Source: Toxoplasma gondii ME49 (Eukaryota > Apicomplexa > Conoidasida > Eucoccidiorida > Sarcocystidae). Taken from it: a stretch of DNA of 64,000 nt. Shown here in pieces: positions 55,986 to 64,000 of this stretch. Positions within the stretch are counted from its first letter, which is position 1. Every line of letters begins with the position of its first letter. Under the pieces are notes generated by a model. It saw nothing but the letters and a program-made list of their open reading frames with translations, was not told the DNA's origin and searched no databases. The position numbers were made by a program, and so were the translations under genes. Location: NCBI RefSeq assembly GCF_000006565.2, contig NC_031473.1:744001-808000 (forward strand), written 5' to 3'.

Positions 55986-57824
55986 ATGGCGCCTCTGCGC
56001 TCACTGCGCGTCTTTGCGTCGCCGTGTGTGTCCCTCTTGTCCCTGGGGTGTGGCTGCCTCGGCGTCTACGAAGGGTGGAACTTGCGCGCGAGAAGAAAGC
56101 AGTTAGAGGTGGCTTTGAGAGACAGTTCCACTGTGGCGAGGTTCGCCGCCGAAACTGCGGAACAGTACGCAGGGGTTCGCTACTGCCTTCCCACTGCTGA
56201 GAGAGGTCTCGCCGAATTCCATCTCTCCCTGCTGTCTCCGGGTCTCCTCGCTTCTCTCGAAGCTGCCGTCGCCGCCGCAGGCTCCGACTTATGCGCCGAA
56301 GAAAACCTCGACAAACCGCAGATCGCCGCTGCCCTCGCGGCCACGGAAGTGCTCTCCCGCCAGCTCAAGCCCAGACGCAGAGACGCGGCTTCTCCTGTCG
56401 AAAGAAAAACCCAGGGAACGGTTCCTGGCGGCGACTCACAGACCCAAGATACTTGTGGAGTGAAATTTGGAGACAGACGCGGAGTAGGCGAGAGTCAAGG
56501 GAAAGGCACCGAGAAGTACCCGTCGGCCTGTCGACTTTCGCAAGACCATCTGAATCACCCTGGGATTTGCCTAGGGCGAATCACGAGCGTGCGTTGTGTG
56601 TCGAAGCCTCTGAAGCTTTCGTGGGCGGAGGGCGTGCGAGCTCCAGGGCGTTTCCTCGAGGTCGTCTACCAGTTCTTTGTGCCGGTTTCCGACGAATGCG
56701 AGACCAGCATCCAGGAAAAGTTGAAACAGGTTCTCGAGCTGGAGAAAGCAGTCCAAGCCGCGAACGGAGACACCCCACACGCGGGTGAGGAGACCGAGTG
56801 CGGGGCGATTGTCCTCGGACGCCGGGCGGAACCGCGCATCCTCGATGCACGCCTTCAAGAGGTGATTCGGGGGGCGTGGGAGTCAGGGCTGTTGTCTCTG
56901 AAGAGCGACGGGCAAAGTACGAAGGCGAAATCCTTTTCTCTGCTTTCCTGGATTCTTTCTCTTGGTCGCCGAGAGCGCAAGTCTCAAACTCCAGAACGCC
57001 CGCAGCACCTCAGTTGCTTGAGTCTCGCTGCCTCTCCTGCCTCGGCGCCGCGCGTCGCCGTGATGGAAGGGAGACTCGAAATGCGATTTCCGCGACAGAC
57101 GAAACGCAGCGACCAGCTGGCGGCTCAGATCACGCGACTGGTTGACTCTGGAGAGACAGCGGCTGTTCAGAGTGACGAGGCTGTGGCTGGCGCAGACCCG
57201 GAGAAACGACAAGGCAGCGAGCCTGTCTCCCTGACGCTGACCCCTCCCTCTGCGACCCACCCGTCTCGTGGACAACTGGAGAAACATGCGCCCGACGCGT
57301 CGATGTCGCGCGTCGCATGCAGTGGCGCAGCTGCTGAGGAGCAGCCTGGTGGGGAGGCAGGGGTTGGCTTCGCTGGAAAAGCGTTCGAGGCAGAGGCGCG
57401 AGAGGAGAGACGCGGATCCTTGAGGCGCGCCTGTGGGGAAGGAGACGCCAGAGGAGACAGGCCGGAGGTTTCCGAGGGAGAGGAGACAACGAGAGAGGCG
57501 ACGGCCGAGGAAAAGGCGTCGCCGCTGCTTTCTGCGAGACCAGGATGGAAAGCCTTGGAACCGGGACAACTAATAACGATTGCCTACGATCCCGAGAATC
57601 CGGAGAACCATACCCCCTGGATCGCCGTGCGTTTTGGGGAGGCAACGAAGAACACGAGGGATGCGACACAAGGCAAATTGATCGTTTTCGACGCCGAGAG
57701 ACAGGGACTTGAACGCGCGAGGGCTGTCGCAGCTGCAGGCGCGGGGCTTCTCCTCCTCGGCGGACTGAAACTGTACGTCTCCGTCGTTCTGCGGAGACGC
57801 CTCAGACTTATTCCTGGAATCTAA
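55986..57824 (+). CDS. two-pass membrane protein with DUF3592-like C-terminal region
   Basis: Single exon, 612 aa from ATG 55986, GC-rich like its surroundings. An N-terminal hydrophobic segment (about 8-28, FASPCVSLLSLGCGCLGVY) and a C-terminal one (about 579-600, AVAAAGAGLLLLGGLKLYVSVVL) bracket a large soluble region. Near the end, LEPGQLITIAYDPENPENH (about 527-545) resembles the GxxVxVYYDPxNPE strand-turn of DUF3592-type proteins, which also have one membrane helix on each side. The earlier block GRITSVRCVSKPL...FLEVVYQFFVPVS (about 197-236) resembles their first strands. Between them lie long Glu/Arg/Ser-rich inserts (about 130-180 and 380-520) typical of coccidian proteins. The assignment to DUF3592 is inference from pattern; biochemical role unknown. 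The C-terminal tail RRRLRLIPGI is basic and short. A splice acceptor right before the ATG leaves the start slightly uncertain. Confidence 0.8.
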   Translation: MAPLRSLRVFASPCVSLLSLGCGCLGVYEGWNLRARRKQLEVALRDSSTVARFAAETAEQYAGVRYCLPTAERGLAEFHLSLLSPGLLASLEAAVAAAGSDLCAEENLDKPQIAAALAATEVLSRQLKPRRRDAASPVERKTQGTVPGGDSQTQDTCGVKFGDRRGVGESQGKGTEKYPSACRLSQDHLNHPGICLGRITSVRCVSKPLKLSWAEGVRAPGRFLEVVYQFFVPVSDECETSIQEKLKQVLELEKAVQAANGDTPHAGEETECGAIVLGRRAEPRILDARLQEVIRGAWESGLLSLKSDGQSTKAKSFSLLSWILSLGRRERKSQTPERPQHLSCLSLAASPASAPRVAVMEGRLEMRFPRQTKRSDQLAAQITRLVDSGETAAVQSDEAVAGADPEKRQGSEPVSLTLTPPSATHPSRGQLEKHAPDASMSRVACSGAAAEEQPGGEAGVGFAGKAFEAEAREERRGSLRRACGEGDARGDRPEVSEGEETTREATAEEKASPLLSARPGWKALEPGQLITIAYDPENPENHTPWIAVRFGEATKNTRDATQGKLIVFDAERQGLERARAVAAAGAGLLLLGGLKLYVSVVLRRRLRLIPGI

Positions 57825-58394
57825 GGATCCGGAGAAGGACGGGAGGACGCACACAGTGGGAGCGGAGACAAGACACCATCGTCGAGTGAGGGGAACCGAA
57901 AGACAAGCTGTAGACTGGCTTTGGGGAGCTGGGAGCGCGGGGAGAGTGACCGGCCGGCTATCCCAGCATCAACGTATAAGGGCAGACTTGGAAAAGTCAA
58001 CGGATGTTTCTCAAGTAAACTGCTATCAACGGTATTCCACGCGGGTCAAAAGCGAGAGAGAACGAAGAGACAAAGCTCACAAAAGGAGCTGGGTACACGA
58101 GGAATCAAACTGAGAAATGCGAAAGAAAAGCGGAGAAACGCACTTCGACATTACAGACAGAGAGCTCCAGTGAAATGGGCACGGCTAGGGAAATACTCCA
58201 GAAGAACGAAAAATGCTTAGTGTTGTGTTTTGCGTTCTTCTGGAACACCCTCTTAGCATATCACATCACATGGGGCATGCGAACCCTTGCATAATATTCT
58301 GCATACTTTTATATATATATATTCGGCTTTTCATATATACAAATGTATAAATACAGAACCAAATACAAACGTATATATCTATGTTTATTTATAT

Positions 58395-58428
<34 letters not shown>

Positions 58429-60895
58429 TTGGTATTCCGCTGAGCGGCTGTTGCGGTGTGGGTCCCACGGGGTGTGCTTAGGGCCATGTACGACCTTGTT
58501 TTTTCTGTGTGTGTTGTATTCGAACGTGTGACTTGGAATCGTATCTCAGTGTGGCGTTCGAACCTGGAGGTCTTGCTGTTGACTTGGTACGTGCGAAGCC
58601 GGACAAATAACGTTGCGATCCAGAGCTGCATAAGTCACATCGAATCAACAGAGCGCTATAGGACTAGGATACTGACTGTATCACAACGCGAAGAAGCAGA
58701 AAGGTGACACTGCCTAGGAGACTGAATAGGACTGGAAATATGAAATCCATGCATTTGGGGTCTCTATGCTTGCAAACGTTATGTAGTCCCTAGGATAATG
58801 AATTCACGACTTTTGTTGTCGAAAGAAACAACGATGTTGCACGGTTCCACGAACTCAGGGCACCTCTGTAGCCGCCTCACACTTTTCCTCCTTTGAAGAG
58901 TAAAATTGTTCAAAGAAATACCAAAGATCATTACACAGAGGAGAACGATAGACACGAGAGAAACAAGGAGCGCGAGAACCGGACCAAAAGAGAACGAGTG
59001 AGCAAGGGTTCTAATAATATCAAGCAAAGACAAAACATGCAAAACAGAGAATGAGCGAACGAGAGAGATCCACGGAGAAACGCGGTAGACATGAGGAAAG
59101 AGAGAGCATCGAGGAAAGAGAGAAAACAAGGAAGCTCGAGCAAATCGGAGAGAAGAAATATCTCGGGAAAGAGAATGAATGAGTAGCCGACGGACAGCAA
59201 TGGAAAGAGAGAACCGAGCAGAGAGGGCAAAAAAACAAGGGGTTGCACGTGAGAGAACAAGAAGAGATATTTGTGTGTGGAAAGTGGCGTCGCTCTCTTC
59301 ACCACGAACGGCGTTTTTCTCCGAACAGATCCCGTCGTTGTCGCATGCGATGAAAACAGGGAAAGCCGACTGTCTGCCTGTTCACCAAAGTATTCTATTT
59401 GCTCAGCTCCGGATGAATTATGACCAGCACTGTGGGGTCTCTTCGTGGGCAATAAACGGGTTTCGTTTTCGCAACGCTCAGGAAAACGCTTCAAAATTAG
59501 AGACCACGCAAACGCGCAGTGGATGCTTCGGTGTACAGACGCCGTCCTCACGTGGGGCAACGGTGCCACAGAAACGAAGACGAACGCCGTGGCTTCTCTG
59601 AAAACTGAAGACTCAAAGCGTTCTTTCGCTGGTGTCCACAGCGGGGGGGATCTCCCCGTCAGATGAAAGACGGGGGATTCACGTTTAACATGCGAATCTC
59701 ATTGAAGAAAAGAAAACGACTATGTCACAAACGCGTGCGCCAACGTACACGCATGTATAAAAGACCTGTGTAAACGCAGAAACGTTAAAGTGCTCGCATG
59801 GTTACATGCTTCTTTCGGCCCCCAGATGGAGTTAGCGGTTTCCAGAGTCGCAGAAAAATCACTGTGTTCCCCGCAACCACGGAGGTAAAACAGCAGAAAA
59901 CGGAAAAAGTGATTTTTGACACGTGCAGAGTGGGGATTGACAAGAAGAAGAAACTGAATTTTTGAAAGTGAAATGAGCGCCTGGAAAATAACAGAACAAA
60001 AAAGCCTGACTTTGGCAGATGATGCCTCTCCAAATCCACCGCCTCTCGGGACAGGGGGGAGACAGAACGACAGTGGGGTGTACAGACACCCGAGGGCCTC
60101 GCAGGAGGTGCACTGGGGAAAAGGAGAGAAGAAAAGCTTGAACACTTTTCTCTTCTGTGAAGGCCATTCGCTCTTCTCTCCTCTGTCCACCTTAGAGGAC
60201 ACGAAGACAGGTGACCGTCCTCGCGTAACTGCGCTACATATACAAAGATACATACATATGCACGTTTATACACACGTATACATATGCACTCGCCTGTATC
60301 TAAATATACATCTGTATGTACATAAATGTACGCATTTTTGTTGGAAACCAGCAAGTCCCCTGTCCTTGTCGCAGACTTGTGAAGCTGCGGGAGAAAGTGT
60401 TTGTTTGTGGCAGCCGCGGCTGGTCAAAATTGCCTTTCAGGCCGCTCCAGAAATCCAGGAAATCAAAAATAAACGGTGCCTCTGCTGTGGCGCAGTCCTA
60501 AATACTCAGGGCGCTGTCTCGCTCCTACATGTCGGAGCACAGTGCCCGCAGTGAGGAGCAGAGGAACACAGACTTCCTGACAGAAATCGAAACAACACTA
60601 CATGCGATGTCCCGCAGACCTTGTCACGGTCGACTGCATGAAAAACGATGAACATGCAACGTGTGTTCTTGCCACCGTGAGCTCGACAGGTTCTCGTCCC
60701 GAATTCACTGGTGAAGGAGACTCCAAGTCGGTTCCTTATCCTCCCTCTCTTCTTCTTCCCTTTCCTCTGCTTTCAATTCTCCTCGTTACGCGTTTCTCCC
60801 TCGCCTTCTTTGCTTTCCTTTTCTGTGCTTTCTCTGCCTTTTCAGGTCTCATGCGCCTCATCTCCCGCGATTTTGTGCCCTTCCTTCCCGAGCGG
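57825..60895. other. convergent 3' spacer
   Basis: Between the stop of the two-pass membrane protein (plus) and the stop of the 5'-nucleotidase (minus). It contains TA repeats at 58311-58321 and 58399-58425. The frames at 58779-59601 on both strands and 59973-60554 on the plus strand have no family motif and no consistent splice sites. Confidence 0.55.
58399..58425. repeat. TA microsatellite
   Basis: About 27 bases of TA alternation, with a smaller run (58311-58321) 80 bases to the left. Intergenic. Confidence 0.9.
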
Positions 60896-62620
60896 TTAGG
60901 CGGTCTGCTCCTTCTGATCGGCTGCCGCGACGTCGACGATTCTCCCGTCGACTTTCGGGGCGAGTACATAGTTGAAGTTAGAGGTGAGGCAACATCCAAA
61001 GTCCTTGATCATGTCGTCTTTCCGCATGGAAGTGAACGAAGTGAGCCGTTTGAAGGTAATTCGAGAGTGTGGTCTCTTGATTCCATTTGCCATTTCAGCC
61101 ATCGACAGAGCAGATCGAACCATCGTAGGCAGCGGGGGCAACAACTCGTCCTCTACCAACACTGGGCACTTACTCAACATGTGGAAGCCGTCTCGACCTG
61201 AAAAAATCAAACCAAAACAAGTGACTGTCTGATTTACACACACACACGCAAGCAGATCCGCATCTCTTCCTATACACATATATACACATACATTTATGTA
61301 TATATACATATCTGTATATATATATATATATATATATACAGAGGAGAATGCGGGACACCACGTGAGTCACGAAGTGCGAAAACCACAAAGATAGACATGC
61401 ATCCTAGAGTGCAAGTCGACCTACGAGTTTCTATGCACACCTCTACGTGGATGTGAGTCTTGAAACGTTGATCTCTCTCTCCATGTAAAGACACCCGCAC
61501 ATGTGCATGTATGCTTGCATATTATCGCGTGGACACGATGTTAGCGTGCATGCGTCAACAGACTGGAGTTCGGCGAGATCGAGAAGAAGCGTTTTCGTGG
61601 GCCACCCCCATGCGCGCGCTCGTTCACTCCTTCTCTCTGCGTCGTTCTCCTACCCTGAGCAAGGTACGTTTTCGTCGCGACGCTGTACACTCGGTTTTCG
61701 TCCAGAGGCAGGTAGTCGCTCTCGCTTTTCTTGCCTTCGCCGACGGGGGTTGCGGCGCCGCTGTGGACGCGGCCGCAGGCGTCTTGCGCGACCTTGACAG
61801 AATCTCGGACGACGCGCTGGCCGACAGGCTTCGAGGAGTTGAACGCGAAGCGGATGCCGGCGACTTGCAGGAAACGCCCCTCAGTCTTAGGCAGCTGAGA
61901 CACTGCGTTCTCCAGCGCCTGCAAAAGAACATTTCCGTGGACGGCGATCACGCATAGTGTGTCCGTCATGGGGAGCATCGCAGCCAAGTCACCGAAGCGG
62001 AACGGTCCCGGAGGAAATAGGCAGTCTGAGCGAATTGTCCCTGACGAAAAAACAGAGCAGAGCGAAAGAATTGAAAAAACAGTTAGAACGAGTGGACTCG
62101 AGGAGAAAGAAATCAAAGTGCAAAACATCAAAGAGAAACAAAAGAAGACGACGAGAAAGAAATCAACGAGAAGGAATTCAAAAAGAACGCAGATAAAAAA
62201 ACCAAGGAGAAAGAAAATGAAGAGAAAGCGAACGAAGAAAGAAAAGAAGTGGAAAAAAGAGAAAAGTAAGGCGGGATAGGCAAAGAGGGGTACGGGTGGG
62301 ATGAAGGAGAAAAACGGGCGCGAGGCGAGAGGAGAAGAGGAGAAAAGAATTAGATGGAAAAAGAGGAAAAGAAGCCACAGAAGGGGGGGAACAGAAATCA
62401 TAACAATCAAGAAAAAAACGAGATCAATAACTCCATACACATATATGTTTGACAACTGTTCCTTGGGTGAGAACCCGGAGCGCGAATCTGAAAGAACTCT
62501 GGATTCTACGTTGCATGCAGTCGCCCCATTTCTTTCCCCGTCGACTCCTCTCCGTGTTCCGCCTTTCCAGAAAACGCCAGCACTCCGAATGGAGACATCC
62601 GCAAGGAACTGCATGTCGTG

Positions 62621-62686
<66 letters not shown>

Positions 62687-63362
62687 ACAAGGGTGTTGAG
62701 GGTTCAGCTGCATGCGCTGGAGCCTGCAGGGCGGTCTCTTTCAGGAACGCACAGGCACGTCGTCGCTTTGAGCATTTTTAGAGCGCACCGGAATTCAGAA
62801 TGGCGATGTCTGCTCGACACTCGCGGCGCATGAGGTCACAGAGCCAGTTGCCGACATTGCTCTCTGAGGTTCGGATGACGGAGAAGCGCGTTTCCAAGTC
62901 GCAGGCGGCATCGACGAGAATCTGTTTCATTTGCTTCTTCAAGTTCTGCTCGTACTTCTTGACCAGCAACTCGACGTGCTTGTTCTTCTCGAAGCGCTCA
63001 GGATCGACGCGAACCCTCGACCACTCCACGATCGAACCGCCCAGAAAAAACGGCATGACTTCTTCTCCGCCCTCCACGGTCGTCGGCAGCAAAGGTCCTA
63101 CGAACGCCGACGAAGGCGAAGGAGAAAGCGAGCGAAAGGCATACACTTGCCGAAGAAAACCCAGTGAACATACGAAAAAAAGGAGGCGACAGAAGAAAAG
63201 AAACAGAAAACACGAGTTACCCCTCTCAGGGTCTATCCCCACCGCCATACACATACAACTAGATATAAATGTACACACATATATGTTTGTACATTACAGA
63301 CATAAATAGATCTATATACAGATATATCAATACACAGACATACACACACACAAATATATACA

Positions 63363-63393
<31 letters not shown>

Positions 63394-63452
63394 GTGGAAA
63401 TACAAGTACAAATCTAAGCATAAACATGTACGCACACGCACATATATATGTA

Positions 63453-63504
<52 letters not shown>

Positions 63505-64000
63505 GAATAAAATTATGTGCAGCACAGGGACTTCTGTTCGTACCCTTGAACATTTCCGCGGTGACAGCAGCTTCTCTTCTTGCAGCTTCTTCACTGACGA
63601 AAGTTGTTGATCCGAACTTATTCTGCGTTGGCGGCGTGGGGAGACTGCTTATGGAGAGAGGAGGCGAGAGAGGAGAGTGTGGGGACCCGAGGCCGGCCGT
63701 CGCACGCCCACTCGCGAAAGAGGGAGAACAAGAGCCACTCGAGTTCTTCGGACTGTCTTTCAAGATCGCTGGAGTCAAAGGGACGGGTGCATGCGTCGAC
63801 GCACAGACGTCGACCTCCCGAGCGCCTGGACACGCAGGCAGACTCTCCGGAACTCCTTTCGCGAGCTGCTTCTCTGAAAGAACTTTCTTGATGCAAATGT
63901 TCACTCCCGAACTGCACGCCTCTCGCTTCTCGCCCTTCGCATCAGCGCCGCATCCACAAGAGTACGAAGAAGAGGAAGAAGAGGAAGAAGAAGAGGAAGA
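60896..64000 (-). CDS. 5'-nucleotidase / metallophosphoesterase-family protein (C-terminal part, cut by window edge)
   Basis: Exons in window (minus): >64000-63544, 63097-62789, 62040-61654, 61197-60896; about 485 aa, all junctions in phase 1. Family members hydrolyse nucleoside monophosphates or related phosphodiesters with a two-metal N-terminal domain and a C-terminal substrate domain. The N-terminal metal-binding domain would lie beyond the right edge. Visible: [20 protein letters not shown] (the E-(S/N)-xGNxxxDxxR helix), AILNSGTIRSD then [16 protein letters not shown], which is the substrate-domain signature NxGxIRxxxxxGxxxxGDL, then [52 protein letters not shown], ending [11 protein letters not shown]. 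The most N-terminal exon begins in a poly-Ser stretch followed by a CGCGAD segment and a long Pro/Ser linker (about 100 aa) not typical of the family. Catalytic activity cannot be judged without the missing half. Confidence 0.88.
61315..61338. repeat. TA microsatellite in 5'-nucleotidase last intron
   Basis: TA alternation inside the intron 61653-61198, preceded by looser TATACA units from 61270. Confidence 0.9.
62626..62680. repeat. TA microsatellite in 5'-nucleotidase intron
   Basis: About 55 bases of TA with one GT interruption, within the intron 62788-62041. The rest of this intron, on the plus strand, is extremely purine-rich (about 62040-62400, GAAAGA units). Confidence 0.9.
63367..63392. 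repeat. TA microsatellite in 5'-nucleotidase intron
   Basis: First of two TA tracts in the intron 63543-63098. Confidence 0.9.
63442..63501. repeat. long TA microsatellite in 5'-nucleotidase intron
   Basis: About 60 bases of TA with two TG interruptions near the left end, 40 bases inside the 5' splice site at 63543. The longest TA tract in the window. Confidence 0.9.
63959..64000 (-). repeat. poly-Ser coding trinucleotide repeat at window edge
   Basis: GAA/GAG units on the plus strand read as consecutive TCT/TCC Ser codons in the minus-strand 5'-nucleotidase frame. The tract runs to the last base, so its full length is unknown. Confidence 0.75.

Noticed and set aside
59973..60554. 193-codon plus-strand frame ending in a CxxC-containing segment
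   Set aside because: Starts in sequence with no signal, crosses TATACA repeats, and lies next to a well-supported minus-strand gene; a single CxxC is not evidence.
61501..62279. Plus-strand frames (98-148 codons) over the 5'-nucleotidase exon 62040-61654 and its upstream intron
   Set aside because: Antisense to a conserved exon with family signatures, and then to a purine-rich intron.
63233..63904. 223-codon minus-strand frame containing long Tyr/Ile repeats
   Set aside because: Its right part is real 5'-nucleotidase exon; the Tyr/Ile part is a TA microsatellite in the following intron, past the donor at 63543.
1..64000. CRISPR arrays, insertion sequences, rRNA genes, phage genes
   Set aside because: Looked for and not seen; the spliced eukaryotic genes make the first, second and last inapplicable.

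Overview
This window looks like nuclear DNA of a coccidian apicomplexan, in the Toxoplasma / Hammondia / Neospora group. The evidence is a spliced class XIV (apicomplexan-type) myosin, a rhoptry-kinase-family pseudokinase with a signal peptide, one or two small compact introns in nearly every conserved gene with GTRAG-type donors, long single-exon hypothetical proteins, and TA/GTAT microsatellites confined to introns and spacers. There is no sign of a virus, plasmid, transposon or CRISPR array.

Layout from left to right: (1) 1-142, a possible 3' coding end running off the left edge. (2) 2333-6135, minus: six-exon CDC50/LEM3 protein, the beta subunit of P4-ATPase lipid flippases. (3) 6136-11279, a 5.1 kb gene-poor divergent spacer. 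(4) 11280-12982, plus: four-exon roadblock/LC7 dynein light chain. (5) 14037-24986, minus: class XIV myosin in about 17 exons, converging on the dynein light chain. (6) 27582-29252, minus: single-exon secreted hypothetical protein. (7) 30492-37169, plus: 2225-residue single-exon low-complexity charged protein with a short hydrophobic C-terminus. (8) 39750-46568, minus: ten-exon UTP15, a WD40 protein of the U3 snoRNP / small-subunit processome. (9) 51087-52733, plus: single-exon ROP-family pseudokinase. (10) 55986-57824, plus: single-exon two-membrane-pass protein with a DUF3592-like C-terminal region. (11) 60896-64000, minus and cut by the right edge: 5'-nucleotidase / metallophosphoesterase-family protein, of which only the C-terminal part lies in the window.

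The gene models for CDC50, roadblock, UTP15 and the 5'-nucleotidase were assembled exon by exon. Every splice junction used keeps the reading phase and restores a known family motif. The myosin works the same way except at the junction between its last two exons, which stays one base out of phase and is flagged. The genes are not an operon: they have their own spacers and mix conserved housekeeping functions (flippase, ribosome biogenesis, nucleotide hydrolysis), motor functions (myosin, dynein light chain) and lineage-specific proteins. The last group, comprising the pseudokinase, the secreted protein and the giant charged protein, is where undescribed biology is most likely.
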